64,000 bases of DNA from Russula earlei (lineage: Eukaryota > Basidiomycota > Agaricomycetes > Russulales > Russulaceae): assembly GCA_025769875.1 (NCBI GenBank), contig JAGFNK010000017.1:219524-283523 (forward strand), read 5' to 3'. Under the pieces are notes generated by a model. That model made no database searches. It was not told where the DNA came from and was given only the letters and a program-made list of their open reading frames with translations. Made by a program: the position numbers and the translations under genes. Shown one piece after another: positions 52,206-64,000 of this stretch. Each line of letters begins with the position of its first letter. The first letter of the stretch is position 1.

Positions 52206-53301
52206 TCATTTCCCCGGCATCTCTGAACGGGAAGACGTGTCGGGCTCTTTCAACAACTCAGCGCCCTCAGATGTTACCTGACTCACAATGTGGTCAAGCA
52301 TCGAGGGAGAGAGCTCGTACTCTGAGCTGCGTATAGCGATCGCATATGCGGCTGAAAATCAGTCATTAGGAAAATACGGACGAAAGATTAAACGAGTCAA
52401 CCTTCTTCAACTTTTCGAAGCGATTGGGTAGTTACCACCTGTTTCTTGTGCAGGTCATCAACGTAAGGCGTGAGGGTCTCGAAATCTGGAAACTTGTTTG
52501 CATGACCTGGATAATAAAAACAACTAAACACGTTTTTACCAGCCTTGCAACCTCTGACGAATAGGGAAATCTGTGAGGCCTTCATAAAGCCATTGGGCTT
52601 GGAGATCGAAGATATTGCTAGGCGCATCAACTCCCCGGTGAGGTCGCATATTCCAAGAACATAGTCCGACAAGGGCAATGGAAAGAGCTGTAGATGAACC
52701 AGTGGGAGGTGGGGGGTTGTTTTATGATCCCTCATCAACGCTGGCGCGAAAGACGATACGCGTGTCACCCACAGGATGACCGGTATCATCACACAAGTTT
52801 GCCTGCGCCCGCTCATAAGACACGAGTCCACCGTATTCTACATAATGAACGAAGCTCAAAGCTTCGATGTACTCTTGGAGCCCACTGGATATGCAATGGG
52901 CATAGCGCCAGAAGTCGGGACCGACAAGCTCGTGGGCGGTACGCCTGAGCATGGCATGGACTTCGGCCAACTTGTTCCGCGCCTCAGTGGCGGCGCGGAG
53001 AGAAAGCGCGCGGTCGTCGTCGGATGGCTCGTTTAAAATCCGTTGAAGGAGAAAGATGACTTTCTTTGAAGCGGCGGATACATCTCGGTTTACCTAACGG
53101 AAGGAACAGGCGCGCCACGTAAGTCCAAGGGCACAGAAAGTAGCGCCACAGCCCTACCTTGATGAGGCGCTCTCGTCTATCGTAGTGCTCATCCAATTGC
53201 TCACGAAATGCTTCAAACGCCGAGGAGATCAAGGCCATGTTTCGTCGCTGATACGTAAGCATGGTCACGTTTCGCAACGCGTCGCCCCATGTTGTTGCCA
53301 T
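52206..53301 (-). CDS. TSNAX: Translin-associated factor X (TRAX)
   Basis: Partner of translin in the C3PO-type RNA-processing complex. About 298 aa, matching TRAX length. Blocks: AFEAFREQLDEHYDRRERLI, NRDVSAASKKVIFLLQRI, FWRYAHCISSGLQEYIEALS, LSDYVLGICDLTGELMRLAI and KVEEAAYAIAIRSSEYEL. Exons (minus): 53301-53158, 53093-52773, 52687-52402, 52351-52206. Inside exon 3 a 33-nt GT..AG stretch at about 52502-52534 is in frame and may be a short intron (removing 11 aa). A translin partner is not in the window. Divergent from the HIT gene by 183 bp. Confidence 0.88.
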
Positions 53302-53484
53302 CAGAGTCAGCTGTATGAAAATGAAACGTGTTTTTTTTTTTTTTTGCTGACGTGATGCGGACAGGTCAAGTCAAGATGGCGGCCGAACACGTGATGTGAC
53401 AGCAGGCGCTTTTCCAGGGGCGGCTCATCAAGAAAAGAGGAACACAACGACACAACGCCTAGGAACCTCCCGACCACCTACGAG

Positions 53485-54453
53485 ATGACCTTCGCACCGA
53501 AACCAGGCTGCCCTATGTGCGGCATTGTCTCCCAGGCCCAACGACGTCAATACATTGATCTCACACCCTCATCCCCTACTTTTCCCTCCTCGTCGCCTTC
53601 TCAACCGGACATTCTTTGGCACGACAAAAACTTCACCGTTTACCGCGAGAGGACGAACCCAGTCTCGAGCAAAGGCCACATAATCATCGCTTTCAAGTGA
53701 GTCCCCTTGCCTTCACTTTTCCTTACTCTCACGGTCTACTCTACCAGTCTACATGTTCCGTCTATTTATTCCCTCGTGTGTCAATCTCGTATCCTTATAA
53801 TTTTTTTTTTGACGCATTTTATTTGGTTCTAGTCTTCGAGCGACCTCCCTTTGCTCTCCTTTGTTCGCGACATAGCTTGCAAGCTGCTCAACTCCCTCTC
53901 ACCTTTAGAAGCGCACGTCGCCACACCGACCTCCGCCGTGACTCTGACGGAACAGGCACCCATCCGAGCATCAGATTTCACGATAGGCTTCATCACTCCA
54001 CCGTTCCGAGACCCACGTATTCCCGTCACGGATCACCTGCATGCTCATGCGTTCATCACACCCACGGATCAGTTAGGTTGGTTCCGCGGTCTATCCTACA
54101 GTTCCCTTGCTTGGTATGATATCGATGACCTCATGGCCGAAATTCGGTGAGCGTCGGACTTTTTGATAATGTAGCTGATCGTGACCTTGACCCCTCTTTT
54201 GCCTGTGACGCTCAATAAAAGTGAGTCCGTATCGAACAACCGCATCAAATCAGGGTACGAAAAACGTCATAATGCACCCATCAATCGCGTCCCTGATGCC
54301 GGTTCGAGAGCTGGCACTGCCAACGGATGCGAGACAACAGAGGCGTCAATCGCTTTGCCCGAGGACATAGAGGAAGGGCAATCACGTTCCAGTAGTTCTC
54401 GTCTCTTGGAACCGACCTGGTCACCTCCGCCTATTGGGGGGACCCAAGTGTGA
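53485..54453 (+). CDS. HIT-domain (histidine triad) hydrolase
   Basis: 261 aa, nucleotide-binding hydrolase/transferase family. The histidine triad is DHLHAHAFI (H-x-H-x-H). The N terminus has a CPMCGIV knuckle, then LWHDKNFTVYRERTNPVS and KGHIIIAF, as in HIT proteins. The C-terminal tail is Ser-rich and disordered. Exons: 53485-53696, 53748-53775 (28 nt), 53833-54146, 54222-54453. The third intron acceptor AAAAG is weak. The physiological substrate is unknown. Confidence 0.8.
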
Positions 54454-54834
54454 GGGTATCCCTTTTGGCCCTATTGTTTGGCCTACGTTTGTGTAATTAT
54501 TGAGAAGTTCCATTCACGAACTCTTGGTGTTTAAGGCAGATTGTCTCCTCAACATTATTAATCCTCACTTTCAATTCTCGGGCAGTTATGGCTTTTACCC
54601 CTCCGAACTGTATATTTTTTATACCAGAAACCAAGTTGTGTGTGAGATGGGATGAGAGAAAGTGCATTTTGTCACGCCTTGGACTCAAAGCGGGCCAAGC
54701 ATTGTGCTACGCTCCGGAAACATAGTGTGTTGCTATGGCTATGCGATTAACATTTGTACAGATCAGATAAAGTCAAAGCTTCTCTTCGAATTTAAGAATC
54801 TGGATCAGAGGCGCCTGTGTACCTGTACCTGCGC
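54454..54834. other. Convergent intergenic spacer (HIT gene / BLM10)
   Basis: 381 bp of AT-rich 3' region between the two stop codons. A small open frame on the minus strand (54497-54688) has no family support. No repeat or RNA seen. Confidence 0.4.
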
Positions 54835-54842
54835 CTAGGCAT
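54835..54842 (-). other. 8-nt terminal coding exon of BLM10 completing the HbYX motif
   Basis: Read on the minus strand this is ATGCCTAG after acceptor GTGCAG. With the preceding exon ending in TAC T at 54918 it gives Tyr-Tyr-Ala-stop, the proteasome-docking end of Blm10/PA200. Without splicing the frame would read YCA and run on for ten more residues. Confidence 0.85.
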
Positions 54843-57800
54843 CTGCACGTCATGGTCATCAAGATGAGCATTATTTTTTTTATATTGAGCGCATGAGGTG
54901 ATGAGAACGCCACGCACAGTACGATGAACCAGTTAAAAGGGTAGAGAGTGCTGCGAGCTGATCCTCAGTGAACCGTTTCGAGTCCTCGTGCCAAGTATCC
55001 TGGTGTGTCTTTTTGAAGTTACTCGCACACTTCTGCACTGTTAGTGAGATCGGGATCTGCATCAAATCTTGTCGTCAGCAAGGCCAAGACAGGATACTAC
55101 CAAGTGAGACAGACGGGATCATAGGCATGCTCCGCAAGTATATTTGCGAGCAACTCGGGCATCCAACGCTCCACGGTGTATGGGTAACTATCGACCAAGG
55201 CGCAGATACCGAGAATGGCAGCATGGCGCTGGCGAATAGCGGCGTTGTAGACTGGCGATTGACGGTTGGGAAGGGGTGAACGACTCAAAAGTTTGACGAA
55301 ACGGTCCTGAGGAAAGGTCGCAATGTGTACTAAGAGCAAACAGATGGCAACCATACCTTCAACGTTAATTGGCTACGACGCGAGGAGAGACGCAGGACCC
55401 CAGATAGCGTTCTAACACGGAGTGAGGCCAACGCATGAGGGGATTTCCCTGAACTCACGTGGCGGCCATCTCCCTGACTTCGACCACCTCGTCATCAAGG
55501 CATTTGCAAAGCATCTAGTCTCAAATATTAATGTCATATCAAAACCACATATATAATATTCTGCCAACCTCAAGAATCTCAGTTATCCTGGCGTCACTCA
55601 AAAGAGGAACTTGGCGGAAGTAGAACACTTATGAAAAACGTGAATTTTCGCCCGTGCAGGAACCTAGGGGATACGAACCTTGAACCAAAGGCAAAGCCTG
55701 CACTCGCACTTTCCATGACTGCAAATACAATTACCAAGTCTTTCAATATTGGCTCTCAGCTGTCTTACCGGAGAGTTCAAAATGGTGTCAAAGATAGCGG
55801 TCAGTATTGGTCCTATGAGGGGACGTGGTGGTGTCACTCCGCACATGCGGACGAGAAGCATTCGTGCTCTCGAAAGAAGGTCATCGTTGTCGTTCACTTA
55901 AGAAGAAAACATTAAACCACGCAGCAGTAAATACTGTGCAGACTACCTTCGGTGAAACGAAATAGTTCTGGCTATGACGCATCACAAATTGTCGAAGACG
56001 GGAATGTATAAGCAGTTTGCGTACCATGAGCGGTAGAATATAGTCGAACACCGATATCGCGTTTGTATCGTGCAGTGTTTGGAATAACCACCGACATATC
56101 GTGGTCCCTACTCTGTTCACGCATTGTCAAAGAATGCCTGGCGAACGTAAATGGGGAGACTAACTTGTCATATGTCGACTGAAAGGCACGAGATCCTGGT
56201 AGTCGCTCGGCGCGCCACTCCGGGAATCGATGTACTAGCTCCTGTACTCGTGTCCGATGGTAGATACCCCGCATGCCTAATATATCGAAGTCAATGGGCG
56301 CCGTCCGGCACTCGCGCACAAAGATCTCGGCAGAGGGGATCGAAGGTTTCGGTTGGCGCTATCGTTGCATGAACATTATAGCACCACCACGTGTATGTTT
56401 CTTCCTCACCTTAATCTTACTCGCGAAGGCAAGAAGCTCGCTGATATATGCGCGGACCTTGTGGTGTAAGTCGGAACGCATTATTCCCGATTGGCATGGA
56501 AAACAAAAGGTGACATGCCTCGTCGTGCTCGCTAGATATCTCGGCCCACACACGTTCGATGGCTTGGTCCATCCAACCAGAAAACTTCCAGTTCTGTTCT
56601 TCGTAAAACGCCCGGAAGAAGCAAAGAGCCTTGACGGAATTGAGGGAGGATTCGCCGTTGTAATCTGTAGAATAGAATTCCTGCACGAGGAAGTCGACAA
56701 GGGCTTGATATCGACGCGGATCTCGTTTATGAAACATATACTACTATCTGTCAGAACAAGAAAGTGCAACTCTGATGACCTACTTCTAGAAATGACATCC
56801 AAACAGGCAATGTATCGGTCTTGATTCTGCCGCTGAAGGTAGCAGCTATCAGTGGCATAGCCCAATCCCAAAGGCTTTTCTGGCTGTGCATCGGCCAGTG
56901 CTTGGCACCTGTCCCCTTTGAGAAGCGTGTATCGTAGAGGAAATCGGTCTTACCGTTTAGTAGACCTGCTAGAAACTCTGCCGCTCCTCTCTGTTTGTTT
57001 TGGTCAGGATTCTCAATCAGTTCCTCTATCAGGATCTGAAGAGGGGAAAACGACTCGTTCTCTAGTAGCTGAACTGACAACTGAATGTCAGATAGATGCC
57101 AAAGTCGTTCGTCGTCCAGGTAAAATACCTATCGATTTAATTGTGGCGATATTGTCTGAAGACACTAGTTCAGAGTGCGTTTCAGCGCTGAAGTGTGTGG
57201 ACAGATTCTTCCAGAAAGAAGAACTGCTCGCAGCCTCTCGCACAGCAGAGATAGCTGCCTCACTTTCCGAATCCCATGGTGTCAGTGATGGCTTGGATAC
57301 GTGCGGGCAGGCATAAGCCACGATCGAATCTTCCCAGGCGACCCATCCACTGCGGACATCTTCGATCAAGAGGCTGCGACAACACAAATCACTCGGCTGA
57401 CACATATGGAATCAGAGGGGGAACTCACGTATTTGATCCGGCTTTTATTAAGTCTACGGGTGTCTGGAATTGGGCAAGAAAGTCGCGCGTGAAGTCATGA
57501 GACCTCTCTCCAATTGCCATCAACTGCTTGAGTGGGTTATTATTTCGCTCGAAAATGAGGTCGATGGGCCCCTCAGCGAAGGTCCGTAGTTTTATATAAC
57601 GGACTATCTTCATCACTGCTCTCTGAGAGTACTACAAGCCCGTCAAATTCATCCATATGTGGAATAAATGTCGCCTACATAACGCTGAACGATGGCGTTG
57701 GTTGAGCCCGTACTCCAAAGATAAGGAAAAAATTGGGGAACACGTACCAAAGAGGGATGATTATCATGACACTTCTCGAGGAAATATTTCATATGGGTGG

Positions 57801-60800
57801 CAGAAATAGCTGCATCTTTCCTGACTAAAGTCCGCAGACACCGAGTAGCAAAGATTGCGTAACGCCAGTGAGTGGACTTTGCTTGAGCGATTTCGAGGAT
57901 CAGCGAAGTCTGTCGTTCTGTTAGTGCAAGTTCCATAGGCAAGGTATATCCACAGACCATCTCCCTGATTTGGTCCTCGCACAATTGGATGCGACTTATT
58001 CGCCTCTCTTTGCAGCGATGAACCAACAGTTCCTCTTCCGCGCTGAATGGTAACTTGGCACGAAAATCTGCCAATGCTCTATCCAGTTGTGGGTAATGGA
58101 CTTCGTAGAAATTGGGTTCAACAAAGCTATTTATGCCTTCGAAAGGAATGATGGATATTTCCCTAAGAATGGGGTGGACGTGCGTACCATTTTCGCAAAC
58201 AGACGAAACAGCACTCTGTATGGACGGCTAACAATATTTTATTAGATTGCATCGATACACTTCGATGTAGGGAATACCTTCTCATTAGCCTGACATCCGA
58301 ATAGCTTCTCGAGTAGTGTTGGAGCCAACGTAGGTTCTAAGCAGGAGTTGGACCTCGTCTTATACAATCTGAGGACGCAGACTCACCAGATATCGCGTAC
58401 TTGACTTGAAAGACATTTAACCCTCTTTTCGGATATTTTCCTGCCAAGTGATACGCTCACCAAAAACGCTAGAATTTAAAGTCCACAACGCTCCTTTCAT
58501 CCGATCATCGTCCGTACCGGGCTCCAAGGCCGCATATATCAGAGGAAGGCAGCGTCTTCGAATTCCATCATAGGCCTCCAATACAAATTAGCGAAACTGA
58601 TGGGTCGCGATGCAAGTGGTCATACCCCACAGAGAGAGTCCAATAACGACTGACTAGACCTGTGAAAGTAGTTAGTGAGCTTTCGGCATCATTGACTCAT
58701 TAAACCCATACTCTCGGACTAAGAATGATCGAGTTTAGCGCTCACTTCGGGTCGAAACCTCATTACGACACTCACCGGTGGCATAGTGCCAAAGTGCCCA
58801 CTCGGTGACATCATCGATGAGTTGATCATCGGCCAACGTGCGCCTCCTTTCTATGGAATTCCATCTTAGCCGAGCTGCGTGATAGAATCTTTTGGAGATA
58901 CATATCAGCTTGTGAGGCATCTCAGCCCCTTGTGCACTCACCGTGCTCGCCGTATAAAGACCGCTCTTGGCCATAACTTCTGCCTTGTATATTGCCGTGC
59001 ATAATTTAGCTCCGAACCGTATCTCTCCAGCTGAACATAATAGCTGGACGGGTCTCAGTATCCAGAGAGCTAGCGCGGGAGGGGACTATCTGACCTATCT
59101 TTGCTGTCACCATAGTCCAGTAAATAAGTACGGATGGACTGTATCTGAAGGAAAATGTCAGAGGTGAAATGCCCAACCATAGTATGTTATTTACCAAAGA
59201 GTGGACAGCATCGACCGTGTTCTCCTCCCCTTGTTGGCGTAACGATACAGAAGCCTCGTGTAGGAATGTGCTAAAGCGTTGCCTCAGGGCTAAGTAATAT
59301 TGAGCGCGCGGGTCTTGATGGTCTGTGATGGCAAAGCCTGAATTAAGGGGCTCAATGGAAGCTATCATCTCTGGAATTTCGTGACTGATCTAAAGTAAGA
59401 GGAGATCATAAAATGAAAAAAAGAATTTACAGGATATCGCTTGTCTCCAGGGCGTACTGCTGTTCCTCTTTGGTGAGGACCTCCTTCACTAGTGTGGGCG
59501 TCCCTGAAAAAGCGTGGCGGACAAAGCTCAGATACCTGATTCAGTCCGCTGTTACTTGGACGGCGGGATTCTGACAAAATATGCTGATACTGACCGACAG
59601 AAGTCGTTTCGCCATACACTATCCCTAGGAACCCCTACACCAAATAACAAGTTAATCAAACGACTCAGGCCCCTTGGTCGGGGCTCAGTTGGGGATTGGG
59701 ACACATGCCTGGTTCCAAAAGGTTTTCCAACCTTTCCAGTGTTGGTTCGACAATCTCCTTGAATATCTCCAAGGCGAAATCCAACTCTTCTTCGTCCGGT
59801 ACGTGCCATGAAACCTAATACGTACATATAATACTTAGACTACATACGGTAGGCAGAAGGCATACGTACCGTGACATCCTCAGCGGTATAGAGTTTTCCC
59901 CAATGTTTGTGATGGTCGAAACGGAACTCTGAGTAGATATTCAGTTCAATTACATACCGATGTAAGTTAAGTTTACCTTCGCTGTCCCACTCGTCACGGT
60001 TTACAAATTTGTCTTCTAGAGGGTAGGTATGCGTCAAAGTCAGGAGCAGGCTAGAGAGAAGTTTGCCGCTCCAAGAAAACCCGCGCTTTGAGAACGTCTT
60101 GTCGCGGAGACGCTTGAGCAGAGGGATGAACCGACCCTTGTGCTTCAGGATCTGCCCTTCTCGTCAGACGTCATCATTTCTCAGATGTGCTCGACGTACC
60201 GCCTTGCCATCACTATCACCTCGATTAGACGTTCAAGATCCCGGCTCAAGCAAAAGACTTACTTGAACATGGCGCCTCGCAAGACGGCCAAATCTGAGGG
60301 ACCGCCATCAATAAAAAGAGATGTCAAAATGAAATCTTTCCATACTCCAATGAAAGGTCGCATCGGACGGTAACGGTGTAGAAAAGGTCGATGTTGTTCG
60401 GGTGGAGCTCGCCCCATTCTCAAGTTCGACCTCGATGTTGCGTATACAAAAAGGAACGAATTTAGCGAGGGTCTTTGCGGGATGCGCGTTCGCAACACAT
60501 TCCACAAGCTGATGAACAGCCCGGACCGCATTCGGTCGCACGTTGGTGCTGGCATAATCGAAGATCATATTGAGAACAAGATCGAATAGAGAATCCGACA
60601 AGTGGATGCAGATTTGACTGCATGCGTTCGTAACGGCATCCACTAACTGTACTGGGAACGAGAGAGATTTTTCAACTGAAACGTAGTGAGTGCTTCTGGC
60701 TAACCTTCGGTCGTACCGCCGGCTTCCTCTGGTAGATTGTCGAAAAGTAGGATAACTCTCCGAATGAAGCTGGCAATCCAGTCCGGAAAGCCTGCTGTCG

Positions 60801-63449
60801 ACTCCCGCAATAAAGCGTCTTCCTCGTCCATGGAGAGTAGAGGGCCATCGCTCAGCTCAGCTTCAATCACCCCATCACCGAAGGATACAACGGAGAATCC
60901 ATTTGGGATGTCAACATTTGGCGGTGTGCTAGAGTCCACATCAGCTGACAATGTGATGCTTCTCGAAGTCAAATCTCCAAATTTGATGTATTGAGAAATT
61001 TCTATAAGGAAAGTTGTCGTGCAGAGCTGTATCGCCAAATCATCCTGTCAGAACATGTGATAGAAGTGCGAAGCAATTTATTACCGTCTTCGACGGATCG
61101 TTCTATCAAGTTCGTCAGCATGTCAAATTATGAAAATCACCATCAGCTACATACGAGATCAATCCCTGGTATCAACAGCTGTAGAATGGGGACCAAGTGC
61201 TTTGCCCCTGGGTAATACACCTCTCTGGATACGAGTGCAGGAGCAATAGCACCCAATGCTTTGATTACTGCGATGGTACGTTGCGTCTGCTCAGAATATT
61301 GTAAAGGTCTTCAGATCAATTTCCGATCGGCCACCTACTTCGACTAGTGTTTCGAGGGAGGGAACGGCTCTTTCCAATATTGGGTAGAGTATGAGGTCAG
61401 GTTCCATGAGACTCATCCACTTCAAGCAGCTAGATATATTGCTGGCCGTTGATGAATCCTCGGAGAACATTGCCAATAATGCAACTGTTCGAAAGCTTTT
61501 CACGAGCTCTCGTTTCATTCCTCGGGTGAGACGGCGATGCTGAGGGACAGATGAGGATGATGCCGGTAAGTTCTAGTAGCAGATAAGGCAAACCATTGGG
61601 GTTTTGCAATCAGAACGCTGTTCTTCATGCCACCCTGAGGATTGATGATAAGTTAAGAGCTCAGGCAGAACAGGGAGAATTACGTTTGTTGAACTCATAC
61701 GCAACGTGTTTGATAAATGCGGTCAACTGTGTTTAGACGCATTAGCGTGTAGCTCACTCAGCTCCGCACATGAGAGGAAGCAATCGCGGCATAGTATATA
61801 AGATATTGGACCTACGTCAACGGTCCACGCACCCGAATTTGAAGGATGGAAAAAACTTTCAGTAGATGCAATTAGCTTCACCAGCGAGTCCAGAGCTTTT
61901 GAACCGCCAACATAGCTCTTGAGACTCAGGAAAGGGAGCTTCCCAAGAGGTGCTGCTAGGTAGTCACCTACAGAGCTACTCTGGTGACGAGGGGTATTCA
62001 TTCCGGACGCAAACGGTGTTCCAAGAGGAGTAGGGGCACTGGATGGTGAGGTAGGAAGCCCATCAGGGGCCATAGAATAGACGATGATGCGCGCCAACGA
62101 AGCTTCAGGAGATCAGAATTTCGCGATGATAGGGCACGAGCTGAGACTGACTGACCAATCCGCCAAGTGGGCTTCGGAAGGCGGCTGATCTCAAACCCCG
62201 CCTGATTGTCGGCAGACGGGCCCGTAGTGAGCGATCCTGAGTCTGCAAGCGGAATCTCTGATTGTGGACGGCCTTTAATGAAACGGATGACCAATGGGAT
62301 TCAGAAGACACCGACCCATAGACGCCAAGCACTTGCACATGATGAAATGCCAGTCGTAATCGGCAAATATGCCGACATCCTTGAAAATTCCGGTCCACAG
62401 GCCAGTGCTACTGAGGTCGTTCTTATTCCAATTTGGCCTGCCCTCATTCTCTGACCTTGCATCGTCAGGTATTTCGTCGATTGTTTTGGGGTCACTGATT
62501 GTGGGGTCCACATGGATTTCCACCAGTTGAGCCAGAAAGTGAAACATGCGTTCGTCGAACATATATGAATTGACGGACTCCCACAAACGGAAGAGCATTG
62601 GCAGATAGGACTGCGGATGGCTTTGGGGGAGAAAAGTCAGCATGAAAAACTGAGAAGATAAGAGACTCTGTAATCCAAATTCAGCGCCGGGGTTATTTGC
62701 CAGGGGCACTCTCCAGTGATCGAACATACATTCAGATTTGTCCCATTAATCGTTGGTACAAATATTTCAAGCATCTGGTCAATAGCTGCGGGATGGAAAA
62801 ACCTCTGAACGGTGCTGGCGATCGCCCCCATATAGTAAGACGTTTGGCTTAGACGAGAGTCAAAGTTAGCCAGGAAATGTGTATTGAGCTAAGTATACCA
62901 CACAGACCTGACTTCAAATTGGCGCCTGGTCAAAAATAAGTCGTGTCTCAGGATATCGAGTATGGGCAACCAAGGGAGTCTGATATCTCCGATGCTCAGT
63001 TTATTTTTGGATCTTGTCAAGTTCTCCAATGCATCGGAGCAAGTGGCGATGACATGGAGCGGCATGCCTGGCATAGTGCACATGCTATAGTACAGATCTA
63101 CGAGTAGGATTCGCTTCTCTTTGGGAATTGGATACTTCAAGTAGGACCAACTATGAGATACATTGAGTTTCGAACACAAACAAAAGTACCGCAGAGCGCA
63201 CTAAGTCAACATGCTATCCCACTGCAAGAAGCCAGGGTCATAGTCTCTGGCTTGGACGGTCTGCACAATGCGCATGCAAATGAAGTCAAGCAATTCTTGC
63301 ATCCTTGAATTCGACTCGATTGAGTAAGGCAGTGCCTTGGCGTATGTCTTGAGTTTGAGCAAGTATCGATCGGTGGCATTCTCTATGTCATGCTCTATGG
63401 GCGGAGGCCCTGGATCATGGGACGTTGAGAGGGTACCGTTGGAGAGCAT
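54835..63449 (-). CDS. BLM10: Proteasome activator Blm10/PA200
   Basis: Giant HEAT-repeat protein that caps the 20S proteasome; probably close to 2,000 aa spread over at least 30 exons. N-terminal exons (minus): 63449-63211, 63150-62908, 62847-62730, 62667-62316, 62272-62156, 62102-61816, 61726-61684, 61634-61594, 61539-61339, 61286-61155, 61102-61085 (18 nt), 61026-60705, 60675-60346, 60293-60263, 60212-60200 (13 nt), 60151-59977, 59928-59870. Family blocks: WSYLKYPIPKEKRILLVDLY, PSKTLCTTTFLIEISQY, FHWNLAVLRGAMFN, TFSKRGFSWSGKLLSSLLLT, RARFYHAARLRWNSIERRR, HAAILGICALVDSYPYTVER and FKKTHQDTWHEDSKRFTEDQ. The last intron (54843-54917) joins TAC T to AT GCC TAG, giving the C-terminal SYYA. One intron (60676-60704) is only 29 nt. 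Confidence 0.93.
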
Positions 63450-63626
63450 TTGGTAAGAAAGAAGTGAAAATGTATAAGATGATGGAAATGACTAGGAAGG
63501 CGGAGATGAACTGTCGACGACTCTCAACTCCACTCGTATTATCAAATCAACACATGTCCTCCCACCCAACAGCACCCAACAGGCGAGGACGCCCGAAAGC
63601 AACACCCCCCAAACAACAAACAAGCG

Positions 63627-64000
63627 GTCACTGGACCGCTTGCCCACCAGCCATCCTCTGCAACTCCTGTAGCGCGCTTGTCCTCACCATGGTCCAGACC
63701 TCATCGCGCTGCGCCCCGAATATCACCCAAGCTTTCCCGGACCTCCTGCAGTCGTTCCACATACTCCCGCACGTCATCTTGAAGCTCCCGTAGTGTCGAA
63801 AGTGATTTTCTCCAAGTTCTCCCTTTGCATGTCCGGGTGGACAAAGTGGGAGGGATCGAAGACCGGAGAACCCCCATTTGGGTAGGATACTATAAACAGC
63901 TTTTGCGCTGGAGAAGCAAGGTCTGGGGCCCGTACGATCCTCCTTTCTTTGTCGCCCTCCGTGTTTGTGTCTTCACCCCTCATCCTCTCGCTTTGGAATA
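63627..64000 (-). CDS. 3' end of an unknown gene, coiled-coil C terminus (partial)
   Basis: The gene enters from the right edge. Coding-like stretches on the minus strand are SPVFDPSHFVHPDMQRENLE (about 63815-63875), then, after an unresolved junction, a coiled coil LRELQDDVREYVERLQE, and after a candidate 34-nt intron RDEVWTMVRTSALQELQRMA ending at a TGA at 63627-63629. A hairpin CAAGCGGTC/GACCGCTTG (63620-63641) overlaps the stop. I cannot name the product. Exon borders are tentative. Confidence 0.4.

Noticed and set aside
59365..59440. Possible U12-like intron (ATATCCTG) in BLM10
   Set aside because: Using the GTAAAT donor and the acceptor GATCAG gives the conserved SDILHEIPEMIA frame with an ordinary GT-AG intron.

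Overview
The window is nuclear DNA of a filamentous basidiomycete fungus, most likely an agaricomycete. The reasons are: dense genes split by many introns of about 45-65 nt; fungal-only families (Ugo1, tricalbin, a GPI-anchored chitin deacetylase, Blm10 with a C-terminal YYA); and a decayed DDE transposase of a type I associate with agaricomycete genomes. No tRNA, rRNA, CRISPR array or bacterial operon was seen. Gene models were spliced by eye from GT-AG (sometimes GC-AG) borders that restore known protein families, so single borders may be off by a base or two.

Layout, left to right: 3' part of a kinesin-6 (+); arginase (-); Mtq2 methyltransferase (+); tricalbin (-); Ugo1 (+); a membrane-anchored Nudix hydrolase (+); Npl4 (-); a bZIP factor (+); a RibD-type deaminase (-); Rieske protein (+); SRPK kinase (-); an OSR1/Fray-like STE20 kinase (+); chitin deacetylase (-); a NAP/SET histone chaperone with an apparent frameshift (-); Sac1 phosphatase (-); U2A' (+); a TMEM205-like protein (-); CSN6 (-); MCM5 (+); a 1,288-aa multi-pass membrane protein of unknown function (+); Rrp36 (-); a RING E3 (+); an unknown 634-aa membrane protein (+); about 3 kb of AT-rich, gene-free DNA with a dead transposase; translin-associated factor X (-); a HIT protein (+); the proteasome activator Blm10 (-, over 8 kb); and the 3' end of one more gene (-).

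The genes do not form one pathway. They are mostly housekeeping functions: replication, splicing, ribosome assembly, ubiquitin/proteasome, lipid and membrane contact, mitochondria. The clear organising feature is divergent pairing: five pairs of start codons lie only 127-145 bp apart, a sixth 183 bp, so many genes probably share compact bidirectional promoters. Other notable points are the C-terminal proteasome-docking motif of Blm10 built across the last intron, GC-AG introns in several genes, very small exons, and one frameshift in the NAP/SET gene that is cancelled if an intron is retained. I did not find a convincing new multi-gene system; the two uncharacterised membrane proteins are the best candidates for new biology.
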